A stretch of DNA of 19,361 nt from contig DDKS01000039.1 of assembly GCA_002340095.1 (NCBI GenBank), positions 1 through 19,361 on the forward strand, read 5' to 3'. Within the stretch, counting starts at the first letter, position 1; every line of letters begins with the position of its first letter. A program made the translations under genes and the position numbers. Source of the DNA: Betaproteobacteria bacterium UBA2592. Its GTDB lineage: Bacteria; Pseudomonadota; Gammaproteobacteria; Burkholderiales; Rhodocyclaceae. This document shows, one piece after another, positions 5,970 through 13,682 of the stretch. The notes beneath the pieces are model-generated. The model made no database searches. It saw only the letters and a program-made list of their open reading frames with translations, and had not been told where the DNA came from.

Positions 5970-7880
5970 ATGCCCCACGCTTCCTGCCCGCCTCGCGTCC
6001 TGGCACTGATCCCGCCCATGACGCAGTTGAACACTCCCTACCCATCCACGGCCTACCTGACGGGTTTCCTGCGTTCCCGGGGGGTGACGGCGATGCAGGC
6101 GGACATCGCCCTGGAACTGGTGCTGGCCCTCTTCTCCCCCAGCGGGCTGGACGCCCTCAAGGCCCGCATCGAGGCCCTGCCGAGAAAGGAACGCTCGCCC
6201 CTGGCGGCGGGATTTTTGAAACATTTCGGCCGCTACCGCAGCCGCATCGGCCCGGCCGTGGCCTTCCTCCAGGGCCGCGACCCCTCCATGGCGCTACGCA
6301 TCGCCAGCCGCACCTTCCTGCCTGAAGGCCCCCGCTTCGACAGCCTGGACGTGTATGTGGCCGATGAGGGCGAGGACCCCCTGGCCTGGGCCTTCGGCGC
6401 CCTGGGCACCCAGGACCGGGCCCGGCACCTGGCCACCCTGTTTTTGAACGACCTGGCCGACCTGCTGCGGGAGGTGGCCGATCCGCGCTTCGAATTCGTC
6501 CGCTACGCCGAGTCCCTGGCCCAGAGCCAGCCCAGCTTCGACCCCCTGGCCCAGGCCCTGGCGGCACCGCCCACCCTGGTGGACAAGACCCTGGAGCGCC
6601 TGACCCTGGCCGCCGTCGCCCACCACGAACCCACCCTGGTGCTGCTTTCCACCCCCTTCCCCGGCTCGGTCTATGGGGCCTTCCGCATGGCCCAGGCGAT
6701 CCGGGCCCGCCACCCGGACCTGACCCTGGTGCTGGGGGGCGGCTACGTGAATACGGAGTTGCGGGAGCTGGCGGAGCCCCGGGTCTTCGACTTCTTCGAC
6801 TACGTCTGCCTGGACGACGGAGAGCGGCCCCTGCTCGCCCTGCTGGAACACCTGCAGGGCCAACGGCCCCGGCTCAATCTGGTGCGCACCTTCACCCGGG
6901 TCGATGGCCAGGTGCGCTACTTCAACAGCGGCGAGCCGGACATCCCCTTCGCCGAGGTGGGCACCCCCACCTGGGACGGCCTGCCCCTGGACCGCTACCT
7001 CTCGGTGCTGGACATGCTCAACCCCATGCACCGGCTCTGGTCCGACGGGCGCTGGAACAAGCTCACCGTGGCCCACGGCTGCTACTGGAAGAAGTGCAGC
7101 TTCTGCGACGTGAGCCTGGACTACATCGGCCGCTACGACACGGCCGGCGCCACCCTGCTGGCGGACCGCATGGAGGCCATCATCGCCGAGACCGGCCAGA
7201 CCGGCTTCCACTTCGTGGACGAGGCGGCGCCCCCCAAGGCCCTCCGGGCCCTGGCCGAGGAAATCCTCAGACGCAACCTGGCCGTCTCCTGGTGGGGCAA
7301 CATCCGCTTCGAGAAATCCTTCACCCCGGAACTCTGCGAACTGCTGGCGGAAAGCGGCTGCATCGCCATCTCCGGTGGCCTGGAAGTAGCCTCGGACCGG
7401 CTTCTGCAGTTAATGAAGAAAGGCGTGTCGGTGGAACAGGTGGCCCGGGTCACCCGGGCCTTCGCCGACCAGGGCATCCTGGTCCATGCCTACCTGATGT
7501 ATGGCTTTCCCACCCAGACCGTGCAGGACACGGTGGATGCCCTGGAATACGTGCGCCAGCTGTTCCAGGAAGGCTGCATCCAGTCCGGCTTCTTCCACCG
7601 CTTCGCCTGCACCGTGCATTCCCCGGTGGGAATGCATCCGGCGGAATACGGCATCACCCTGCACCCCCAGCCCTTCAAGGGCTTCGGCAGGAACGACGTG
7701 CGCTTTTCCGACCCCACCGGGGTGGACCACGACCGTCTCGGCCGGGCCCTGAACAAGGCCCTGTACAACTTCATGCACGGCATCGGCCTGGAAGAAGACG
7801 TGCGCCGCTGGTTCGACATCAAGGTCCCCCGCCCCACGGTGGCCCGGCACTACATCGCCCGGGCCCTGGGCCGGAACTGA
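5970..7880 (+). CDS. Radical SAM protein with an N-terminal cobalamin-binding-like domain, function unknown
   Basis: The product has 636 aa. Residues about 8-330 include a Rossmann-like region (VLALIPPMTQLNTPY at the N-terminus; later TLVLVLGGGYVNTEL and a DDGER segment) that recalls the B12-binding domain of radical SAM methyltransferase-like enzymes, but no DxHxxG cobalamin ligand motif is seen. The radical SAM core begins near 365 and binds its 4Fe-4S cluster through C371, C376 and C379. This is CX4CX2C, one residue longer than the common CX3CX2C. A SAM-contact-like GGLEVASD and YLMYGFPTQT follow. The ATG at 5970 is chosen because homology-like sequence starts immediately after it. An ATG at 5907 overlapping the LysR stop is an alternative. 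Substrate and reaction are not predictable. Confidence 0.82.
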   Translation: MPHASCPPRVLALIPPMTQLNTPYPSTAYLTGFLRSRGVTAMQADIALELVLALFSPSGLDALKARIEALPRKERSPLAAGFLKHFGRYRSRIGPAVAFLQGRDPSMALRIASRTFLPEGPRFDSLDVYVADEGEDPLAWAFGALGTQDRARHLATLFLNDLADLLREVADPRFEFVRYAESLAQSQPSFDPLAQALAAPPTLVDKTLERLTLAAVAHHEPTLVLLSTPFPGSVYGAFRMAQAIRARHPDLTLVLGGGYVNTELRELAEPRVFDFFDYVCLDDGERPLLALLEHLQGQRPRLNLVRTFTRVDGQVRYFNSGEPDIPFAEVGTPTWDGLPLDRYLSVLDMLNPMHRLWSDGRWNKLTVAHGCYWKKCSFCDVSLDYIGRYDTAGATLLADRMEAIIAETGQTGFHFVDEAAPPKALRALAEEILRRNLAVSWWGNIRFEKSFTPELCELLAESGCIAISGGLEVASDRLLQLMKKGVSVEQVARVTRAFADQGILVHAYLMYGFPTQTVQDTVDALEYVRQLFQEGCIQSGFFHRFACTVHSPVGMHPAEYGITLHPQPFKGFGRNDVRFSDPTGVDHDRLGRALNKALYNFMHGIGLEEDVRRWFDIKVPRPTVARHYIARALGRN

Positions 7881-7886
7881 AACGAA

Positions 7887-7979
7887 TCAGCGCCGGAACA
7901 AGCCCGGGCTCATCCTGCCCTGGATAAGGCAGCAGAAGCCGCACTGGCCGAAAGGCGTGGTATCCACGAACATGGGCAT
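7887..7979 (-). CDS. Possible small Cys-rich peptide (30 aa)
   Basis: An ATG at 7979 follows AAGGAAG with a seven-base gap, one of the best ribosome binding sites in the window. It opens a 30-codon frame (MPMFVDTTPFGQCGFCCLIQ, then ten residues) ending at 7887. The peptide has three Cys in five residues (CGFCC). The frame stays open upstream, so this could be chance. It lies between a perfect inverted repeat and the 3' end of the radical SAM gene, on the opposite strand. I recognise no family. Confidence 0.3.
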   Translation of the reverse strand: MPMFVDTTPFGQCGFCCLIQGRMSPGLFRR

Positions 7980-8010
7980 GACGCGACTTCCTTTCCGGGC
8001 TCCGAAATGG

Positions 8011-8032
8011 CAACGGGGCCACGGCCCCGTTG
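8011..8032 (-). terminator. Perfect 10-bp inverted repeat after the SpoIIAA-like gene
   Basis: CAACGGGGCC and GGCCCCGTTG are separated by two bases. On the minus strand this lies about 30 bases after the stop at 8062. It is followed by only a weak T-run (CCATTTC), so termination is plausible but not certain. Confidence 0.5.
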
Positions 8033-8061
8033 ATGAGCGGTTTCCTGCCTTCCTGCCGGAT

Positions 8062-8418
8062 TCAGGCGGCGACTTCCTCGTCGAGCCAGGCCCGGGCGGC
8101 CTCGGGATCTTCAAATACCTCCACATCGGCATCCACGAAGGCCTGGGACAGCCAGGCACTCCAGGTCACCCACTGGCTGCTCGTGACCACGGCCACCTTG
8201 TTGAAGTCGCTGGCGTGCTGGCGGGAGAACTTGATCTCCTCCCAGGCCACATCCAGGGTTACATCCCCCATCTGGCGCAGGTCGAAAAACAGATCGACGG
8301 GACGCTCGAACCGGACCTTGTAATTGACCAACTCCTCGAATTCCTTGTAGTCAGCCAGGGTGAATTCGCCGTAGACGGTGACACTGACCCGGTGTGCTTG
8401 GTGGTCGGTGACGATCAT
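8062..8418 (-). CDS. SpoIIAA-like / STAS-fold protein
   Basis: This 118-aa soluble protein begins MIVTDHQAHRVSVTVYGEF and ends in a Glu/Ala-rich helix. Alternating strands and helices, with LFFDLRQMGDVTLDVAWEEI in the middle and VAVVTSSQWVTWSAWLS later, resemble the SpoIIAA-like family (PF11964), which shares the STAS fold of anti-sigma antagonists. The biochemical role of these stand-alone proteins is not established. The ATG at 8418 has AAGGAG seven bases upstream, which fixes the start. The gene lies 52 bp downstream of the EamA transporter gene on the same strand, with a hairpin between them. Confidence 0.78.
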   Translation of the reverse strand: MIVTDHQAHRVSVTVYGEFTLADYKEFEELVNYKVRFERPVDLFFDLRQMGDVTLDVAWEEIKFSRQHASDFNKVAVVTSSQWVTWSAWLSQAFVDADVEVFEDPEAARAWLDEEVAA

Positions 8419-8442
8419 GATGCAACTCCTTTGTGTCATTGT

Positions 8443-8465
8443 GGGCAGGCACTTGCCTCCTGCCC
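8443..8465 (-). other. Intergenic hairpin between the EamA and SpoIIAA-like genes
   Basis: GGGCAGG pairs with CCTGCCC around a nine-base loop, and an alternative inner pairing (AGGCA with TGCCT) also exists. No T-run follows, so it may be an mRNA processing or stability element rather than a terminator. Confidence 0.35.
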
Positions 8466-8470
8466 CCAGT

Positions 8471-9328
8471 TTAATCCTGTTCGGCAGGATTGGCGCGGGA
8501 GACCCGGCTGGCGGCGATGCCGGAGAGGATGACCAGCAACATGCCGAAGGCCTCCAGGACCCCCAGGGCATCGCCCCAGAACAGGGCACCGAACAGACTG
8601 GCGAAAACCACCGTGGTGTAGGCCAGGCTGGCGGAGACCAGGGTCTTGCCCCGGGCATAGGCCCGGGTCATGGCCAGTTGCGCCAGGGTGGCGAAGGCGC
8701 CTACCCCCAGCAGCATGAGGCCGGTTTCCAGGGTCGGAACGTGAATGTCCGAAAAAGCCAGCCAGACCAGGCTGCCGAGGGTGGAAAAGAGGGAGAAATA
8801 GAACACGGTGCGGGTTTCCGGCTCCCCCAGGACACCAAGTTCCCGCACGTTGTAATAAGCCACGGCGGCCAGCACGCCCGAAGTGAGGCCCACCAGGCCG
8901 CCAAACAACTGGTCGGCCTGGATGCTGGGTTTCAACAACAGGGCCACGCCCACCAGGCCGGTGAGCAAGGCCAGCACCATGCCGCTGGTGAGCCGCACTC
9001 CGGCCAGCGCCATGAGCAGCACGGCAAGGAAAATCGGCGCCGTGTAGTTGAGGGTGACGGCGGTCCCCAGGGGTAACAGGGTAATCGCCCAAAAATAGAG
9101 GGTAAGCGCGAGGAAACCGGAAATTCCCCGCTTCAGTTGGAAGCCCCAGTGGGGCGTGCGCAGGCTGACGCCGCGCAGGCGCACCATCAGGGTCATCAGC
9201 GCCAGGGCGATGGCGCAGCGGTAGAAAACGATCTCGGCCGCCGAGAAGCCGGCCTGGGCGGCAAATTTGACGCACACGCCCATGCAGGCAAAGGACAGGC
9301 TGGCAACGATCATCCACAGGGATTGCAT
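8471..9328 (-). CDS. EamA/DMT-superfamily transporter
   Basis: This 285-aa inner-membrane protein has about ten hydrophobic segments arranged as two repeated EamA halves (residues about 5-135 and 145-275), the layout of drug/metabolite transporters. Typical pieces are KFAAQAGFSAAEIVFYRC near residues 20-40 and TLNYTAPIFLAVLLMAL near 95-115. Substrate is not predictable. The frame is open further upstream to 9415, but that would run through the Rieske gene's terminator (9361-9390). The ATG at 9328, just before the first membrane helix, is therefore preferred, with GAGGG 12 bases away as a weak ribosome binding site. It probably depends on readthrough or an unseen promoter. Confidence 0.85.
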   Translation of the reverse strand: MQSLWMIVASLSFACMGVCVKFAAQAGFSAAEIVFYRCAIALALMTLMVRLRGVSLRTPHWGFQLKRGISGFLALTLYFWAITLLPLGTAVTLNYTAPIFLAVLLMALAGVRLTSGMVLALLTGLVGVALLLKPSIQADQLFGGLVGLTSGVLAAVAYYNVRELGVLGEPETRTVFYFSLFSTLGSLVWLAFSDIHVPTLETGLMLLGVGAFATLAQLAMTRAYARGKTLVSASLAYTTVVFASLFGALFWGDALGVLEAFGMLLVILSGIAASRVSRANPAEQD

Positions 9329-9360
9329 GATCAGGCGTTTTCCCTCATGCGGCGGCATGA

Positions 9361-9390
9361 AAGCAAAAGGCGCCGGACGAACCGGCGCCT
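9361..9390 (-). terminator. Rho-independent terminator of the Rieske oxygenase gene
   Basis: On the minus strand GGCGCCGG and CCGGCGCC form a perfect 8-bp stem around a five-base loop (TTCGT), followed directly by TTTTGCTTT. It starts 28 bases after the stop codon of the Rieske oxygenase gene. Confidence 0.85.
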
Positions 9391-9417
9391 CCCGGGCAAC
9401 TGTCGGGCAGGCCACCG

Positions 9418-10545
9418 TCAGCGACGCAGCTCCCGGATGGAAGGTTCCATCAGACGGCGATAGAACTCGTGGAAGTGCTGCATGCCGTCTTCCATGGGGC
9501 TCTGGTAGGGTCCCACCTCATTGACCCCTTCCGCGAGCAAGGCCATACGCCCCCGGTCCATGCGCTCGCCGATGTCGTCGTCCTCGATGGCGGTCTCCAT
9601 GTAGGCGGCCTGCTCGGCCTCGATGAATTCCCGCTCGAAGTCCACGATTTCCTCGGGGTAGTAGAACTCCACCACGTTCATGGTCTTGTGCACGCCCATG
9701 GGCACCAGGGTGGACACCACCAGCACATGGGGATACCACTCCACCATGATGTTGGGGTAGTAGGTCAGCCACACGGCTCCCTGGGGGGGCGTTTCGCCCC
9801 GGTCGCCGTAGTACTCGCGCACCACCTTCTGCCAGCGGTTATAAACGGCGGAGGAGGATTCCTTCATCAGGGAAGTGATGCCCACCTTCTGCACCGAATA
9901 CCACTCGCCGAACTGCCAGGTCAGATCATCGCAGGTAACGAAGTTGCCCAAGCCCGGGTGATACGGCACGACGTGATAGTCCTCCAGATACACTTCGATG
10001 AAGGTCTTCCAGTTGTAGTTGCACTCGTGCATCACCACCTTGTCCAGCTTGTAGCCGGAAAAGTCGAATTCACCGGCGACCTGCATGCCGGCCAGATCGG
10101 CGTTGGCGGAGCGGGGGCCCTTGAAGAGCAGGCCGTTCCAGTTCTCCAGCCGGACCTTGTTCAGGTTCAGGCAGGGATTCTGGGGGAAATGGGGGGCACC
10201 GATCAGCTCACCCTGGGTGTCGTAGGTCCAGCGGTGGATGGGACAGACAATGCTGCCCTGCAGCCTGCCGGACCCCTGCAGCATGATGGCCTGGCGGTGC
10301 CGGCAGATGTTGGACATCTGCCAGTGGGTGCCTTCGTTGTTGAGCAGCAGCTTGCCGTGGTCGAGCCATTCGAGGGAACGGTAATCGCCGGACGCAGGAG
10401 CCATGAGCTGGTGCCCGACATAACCGGGACCGGCATCGAAGATGAGTTTCTTCTCCAGGTCGAAGATCTTCTCATCGAAATACCAGTCCACCGGCAGTTG
10501 GGAAACTGCGGGGGCCAACCGGGACAGGGTCGCAATGTCGGTCAT
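9418..10545 (-). CDS. Rieske non-heme iron oxygenase, alpha-subunit type
   Basis: The protein (375 aa) has an N-terminal Rieske domain (about residues 40-145) with C81-x-H83 and C101-x2-H104 as 2Fe-2S ligands. A catalytic domain follows, with NWKTFIEVYLEDYH (178-191) and H196, matching the H-x4-H pair of the mononuclear iron site. It should hydroxylate or demethylate an organic substrate using electrons from a separate reductase, which is not encoded nearby. No beta subunit is present, so it may be a homotrimeric type. The ATG at 10545 has GGAGG six bases upstream. The gene ends in a strong terminator, so it is a single-gene unit, divergent from xseB-ispA-dxs. The substrate is unknown. Confidence 0.87.
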   Translation of the reverse strand: MTDIATLSRLAPAVSQLPVDWYFDEKIFDLEKKLIFDAGPGYVGHQLMAPASGDYRSLEWLDHGKLLLNNEGTHWQMSNICRHRQAIMLQGSGRLQGSIVCPIHRWTYDTQGELIGAPHFPQNPCLNLNKVRLENWNGLLFKGPRSANADLAGMQVAGEFDFSGYKLDKVVMHECNYNWKTFIEVYLEDYHVVPYHPGLGNFVTCDDLTWQFGEWYSVQKVGITSLMKESSSAVYNRWQKVVREYYGDRGETPPQGAVWLTYYPNIMVEWYPHVLVVSTLVPMGVHKTMNVVEFYYPEEIVDFEREFIEAEQAAYMETAIEDDDIGERMDRGRMALLAEGVNEVGPYQSPMEDGMQHFHEFYRRLMEPSIRELRR

Positions 10546-10598
10546 TCCACACCTCCAACAGGCTAAAACAAAACCTTGGCAAAAAGTAAGAGGGGGCG

Positions 10599-10604
10599 AT
10601 TGTA
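10599..10604 (-). promoter_or_regulatory. -10 box candidate for the Rieske gene
   Basis: On the minus strand TACAAT (five of six consensus bases) lies about 54 bases before the ATG. The best -35 match (TTGGTC) has only a 15-base spacer, so the promoter is tentative. Confidence 0.4.
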
Positions 10605-10617
10605 CCCCGGTAACTAT

Positions 10618-10646
10618 TTGACCAAAAGCCTCTAATTCAGTATTTT
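10618..10646 (+). promoter_or_regulatory. Promoter of the xseB-ispA-dxs operon
   Basis: TTGACC (10618-10623) and TATTTT (10641-10646) are separated by 17 bases, a good sigma-70 arrangement. The expected start of transcription near 10653 is only about 10-20 bases before the xseB start codons, giving a very short leader. Confidence 0.65.
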
Positions 10647-10663
10647 CGTCTGTTTCCCGCACC

Positions 10664-10924
10664 ATGATGCCCATGCCCGACACCCCGGACACTCCCCCCT
10701 GCCTTACCGGCCTCAAGTTCGAAACCGCCCTGGCCGAACTGGAAGAGCTGGTCCAAACCATGGAAAGTGGCAAACTCGAACTGGAAGCCTCCATCGCAGC
10801 CTATCAGCGTGGCATGGCACTGCTGCGCCACTGCCAGGAGCAGTTGCAGCAAGCCGAACAGAAGATCCAGATCATGGAAGCCGGCCAGCTCCGGGACTGG
10901 AAGCCCGAGGGGGGAAACCCGTGA
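10664..10924 (+). CDS. xseB: Exodeoxyribonuclease VII small subunit
   Basis: This 86-aa, mostly helical protein is the small subunit of exonuclease VII, which degrades single-stranded DNA in complex with XseA. The family hallmark is clear: FETALAELEELVQTMESGKL followed by LEASIAAYQRGMALLRHCQ and a C-terminal coiled region. Starts at 10664, 10667 and 10673 are all possible; none has a clear ribosome binding site, in line with the short leader. The stop overlaps the ispA start as GTGA. xseB upstream of ispA and dxs is a standard proteobacterial order. The large subunit is not in the window. Confidence 0.93.
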   Translation: MMPMPDTPDTPPCLTGLKFETALAELEELVQTMESGKLELEASIAAYQRGMALLRHCQEQLQQAEQKIQIMEAGQLRDWKPEGGNP

Positions 10925-11808
10925 GCGATTTCCAGACCTGGATGGGCGCCACCCAGGCCCGGGTGGAAAAGGCTCTGGCCGAACAACTCCCGGGATCGCA
11001 CTGCATCCCCCACCGGCTGCACGAGGCGATGCGTTACTCGGCCCTGGGCGGCGGCAAGCGCGTCCGCCCCCTGCTGGTCTTTGCGGCCGGCGAACTCACG
11101 AACGCCCCGGAGACCCGCCTGATCGTGGCCGCCGGGGCCGTGGAAATGATCCACGCCTACTCCCTGGTGCATGACGACCTGCCCTGCATGGACAACGACG
11201 TGCTGCGCCGGGGCCGCCCCACCTGCCATGTGGAATTCGACGAAGCCACGGCGCTCCTGGTGGGCGACGCCCTGCAGACCCGGGCCTTTGAAATCCTCAG
11301 CACCCCCGGCCTGGCCGATCCAGTCCGGCAGCTGGAAATGCTGCACCTGCTGGCCCATGCCAGCGGCTCCCAGGGCATGTGCGGTGGCCAGGCCATCGAC
11401 CTGGCATCGGTGGGCAAGGCCCTGACCCAGCCCGAACTCGAACTGATGCATGCCCTGAAAACCGGCGCCCTGATCCGGGCCGCCGTGCTGCTGGGGGCCC
11501 TCTGCGGCGAACCGCTGCAGGAAGGGGCCAGGGAGCTGCTGGACCGTTTTGCCAAACGCGCCGGCCTGCTGTTCCAGGTGGTGGACGACATCCTCGACTG
11601 CACCGCCAGCACCGCCACTCTGGGCAAGACCGCCGGCAAGGACGAAGCCGCCGACAAACCCACCTATGTGAGCCTCCTGGGCCTGGAAGGAGCCCGGGCC
11701 TACGCTGAAGAATTGCGCAGCGAAGCCCTGGGCGCCCTGGATTCCTTCGGCCCCCGCGCCCGCAGACTGACCGAACTGGCGGACTACATCTGCCATCGAC
11801 ACTTCTGA
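10921..11808 (+). CDS. ispA: Farnesyl diphosphate synthase (polyprenyl synthetase family)
   Basis: This 295-aa cytosolic enzyme condenses dimethylallyl and isopentenyl diphosphates to geranyl and then farnesyl diphosphate. Both Asp-rich motifs are present: DDLPCMD (85-91, the DDx4D first motif) with RRGRPT after it, and DDILD (222-226). GGGKRVRP (43-50) binds diphosphate. It starts with GTG overlapping the xseB stop, so translation is probably coupled. dxs starts two bases after its stop. The product feeds quinone, undecaprenyl and possibly hopanoid synthesis. Confidence 0.95.
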   Translation: MSDFQTWMGATQARVEKALAEQLPGSHCIPHRLHEAMRYSALGGGKRVRPLLVFAAGELTNAPETRLIVAAGAVEMIHAYSLVHDDLPCMDNDVLRRGRPTCHVEFDEATALLVGDALQTRAFEILSTPGLADPVRQLEMLHLLAHASGSQGMCGGQAIDLASVGKALTQPELELMHALKTGALIRAAVLLGALCGEPLQEGARELLDRFAKRAGLLFQVVDDILDCTASTATLGKTAGKDEAADKPTYVSLLGLEGARAYAEELRSEALGALDSFGPRARRLTELADYICHRHF

Positions 11809-11810
11809 CG

Positions 11811-13670
11811 ATGACCGCGAACCAGCTGCTCGACCCGATTCAATCCCCCGCCGACCTGCGCCGGCTCGATCGGCGCCAGCTCCCGCAACTGGCCAACGAA
11901 CTGCGTCAATTCTTGGTGGATTCCGTCTCGCGCACGGGCGGACACCTGTCCTCCAACCTGGGCACCGTCGAGCTTACCATCGCCTTGCACTATGTCTTCG
12001 ACACCCCAGAAGATCGGCTGATATGGGACGTGGGGCACCAATGCTACGCGCACAAGGTGCTCACCGGCCGGCGCGAAGGCATGGCGCGCTTACGCATGCA
12101 AGGCGGCATCTCGGGCTTTCCCAAACGCTCCGAATCGATCTACGACACGTTTGGCGTTGGCCACTCCTCGACCTCGATCTCCGCGGCGCTGGGCATGGCG
12201 CTGGCCGCCAAGCAAAAAGGCGAAACCCGCAAAGTCGTGGCCGTGATCGGCGATGGCGCCATGTCCGCCGGCATGGCCTTCGAGGCCCTGAACAACGCCG
12301 GCGTCGCCGATGCCGACATGCTCGTCATCCTCAACGACAACGAGATGTCGATCTCGCCGCCGGTGGGTGCCTTGAACAGCATTCTCACTCGGCTCACTTC
12401 GAGCAAGACCTATAACGCCGCCCGGGAAGCCGGCCGACACATGCTCGGCTTCGCCCCGCCGCTCTTAGAGCTCGCCCGCCGCGCCGAAGAGCACGTCAAG
12501 GGCATGATCTCGCCCGGGACGCTGTTCGAGGAATTCGGCTTTCACTACTACGGCCCCATCGACGGCCACGATCTGGACGCCTTGATCCCCACCTTGGAGA
12601 ACATCAAGAAACTCAAGGGCCCCCAGTTCCTGCACGTCATCACCAAGAAGGGCCAAGGCTACAAGCTGGCCGAGGCCGACCCCATCCTCTACCATGGCGT
12701 CGGCAAGTTCGACTCGAGCGCCGGCATCCAAACCGGCAAAGGCGGCGGCAAGCTCACCTACACCCAGGTGTTCGGCGACTGGCTGTGCGACATGGCCGCC
12801 GCCGATCCGCGCCTGGTAGGCATCACCCCAGCGATGCGCGAAGGCTCGGGCATGGTGCGCTTCGCCGAGCAGTTCCCGGACCGTTATTTCGACGTGGGCA
12901 TCGCCGAGCAGCATGCCGTCACCTTCGCCGCCGGCCTGGCCTGCGAGGGCCTGAAGCCGGTGGTGGCGATTTACTCCACCTTCTTGCAGCGCGCCTACGA
13001 TCAGCTGATCCACGACGTCGCCCTGCAAAACTTACCGGTGCTATTCGCCATCGATCGAGGTGGCCTCGTGGGTGCCGACGGGGCCACCCACCACGGCAGT
13101 TTCGACCTCTCCTTCCTCACCTGCATCCCCAACATGGTGGTGATGGCCCCGGCCGACGAAGCCGAATGCCGGCGCATGCTGACCACCGCCTACACCCTGG
13201 ACCGCCCCACGGCAGTGCGCTATCCCCGGGGCAGCGGCCCCGGCATCCTGCCGGCCCCCCAGCTCGACGCCTTGCCCGTGGGCCTGGGCGAAACGCTGCG
13301 GCAGGGACGGAACGTGGCCCTGCTCGCCTTCGGCAGCATGGTGGCCCCAGCCCTGACAGCCGGCGAGGAACTCGATGCCACGGTCGCCAACATGCGCTTC
13401 ATCAAGCCCATCGATGCGGATCTGGTGGAAGAACTGGCACGGAACCATTCCCTGCTGGTCAGCATCGAAGAGAATGCCCTGATCGGCGGCGCCGGTTCGG
13501 AGGTGGCCCGGGTGCTGACGGAACGGGGATTGCAGACCCCCTTGATCCGGCTGGGCCTGCCCGACCGCTTCATCGACCACGGCGAACAGAGCCAGTTGCT
13601 GGCCGATCTGGGGCTGGATGCCCCCGGCATCATCCGAACCGTCCAGCACGCCCGGAACCCCCATTCTTAA
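11811..13670 (+). CDS. dxs: 1-deoxy-D-xylulose-5-phosphate synthase
   Basis: This 619-aa thiamine-diphosphate enzyme joins pyruvate and glyceraldehyde 3-phosphate in the first step of the MEP isoprenoid pathway. The thiamine-binding motif GDGAMSAGMAFEALNNAG starts at residue 147, with LNDNEMSISPP after it. GGHLSSNLGTVELT near the N-terminus carries the catalytic His, and the transketolase-like pyrimidine-binding domain includes VGIAEQHAVTFAAGLA and DRGGLVGADGATHHGSFDLS. It follows ispA by two bases, in the same operon. Codon use is mosaic: from the start to about 13,080 it has three TTA and eleven TCG codons and many TTG, unlike the last third and the neighbouring genes. This suggests homologous recombination with a related donor. 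The protein itself looks intact. Confidence 0.96.
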   Translation: MTANQLLDPIQSPADLRRLDRRQLPQLANELRQFLVDSVSRTGGHLSSNLGTVELTIALHYVFDTPEDRLIWDVGHQCYAHKVLTGRREGMARLRMQGGISGFPKRSESIYDTFGVGHSSTSISAALGMALAAKQKGETRKVVAVIGDGAMSAGMAFEALNNAGVADADMLVILNDNEMSISPPVGALNSILTRLTSSKTYNAAREAGRHMLGFAPPLLELARRAEEHVKGMISPGTLFEEFGFHYYGPIDGHDLDALIPTLENIKKLKGPQFLHVITKKGQGYKLAEADPILYHGVGKFDSSAGIQTGKGGGKLTYTQVFGDWLCDMAAADPRLVGITPAMREGSGMVRFAEQFPDRYFDVGIAEQHAVTFAAGLACEGLKPVVAIYSTFLQRAYDQLIHDVALQNLPVLFAIDRGGLVGADGATHHGSFDLSFLTCIPNMVVMAPADEAECRRMLTTAYTLDRPTAVRYPRGSGPGILPAPQLDALPVGLGETLRQGRNVALLAFGSMVAPALTAGEELDATVANMRFIKPIDADLVEELARNHSLLVSIEENALIGGAGSEVARVLTERGLQTPLIRLGLPDRFIDHGEQSQLLADLGLDAPGIIRTVQHARNPHS

Positions 13671-13682
13671 AACAGGAACAGC

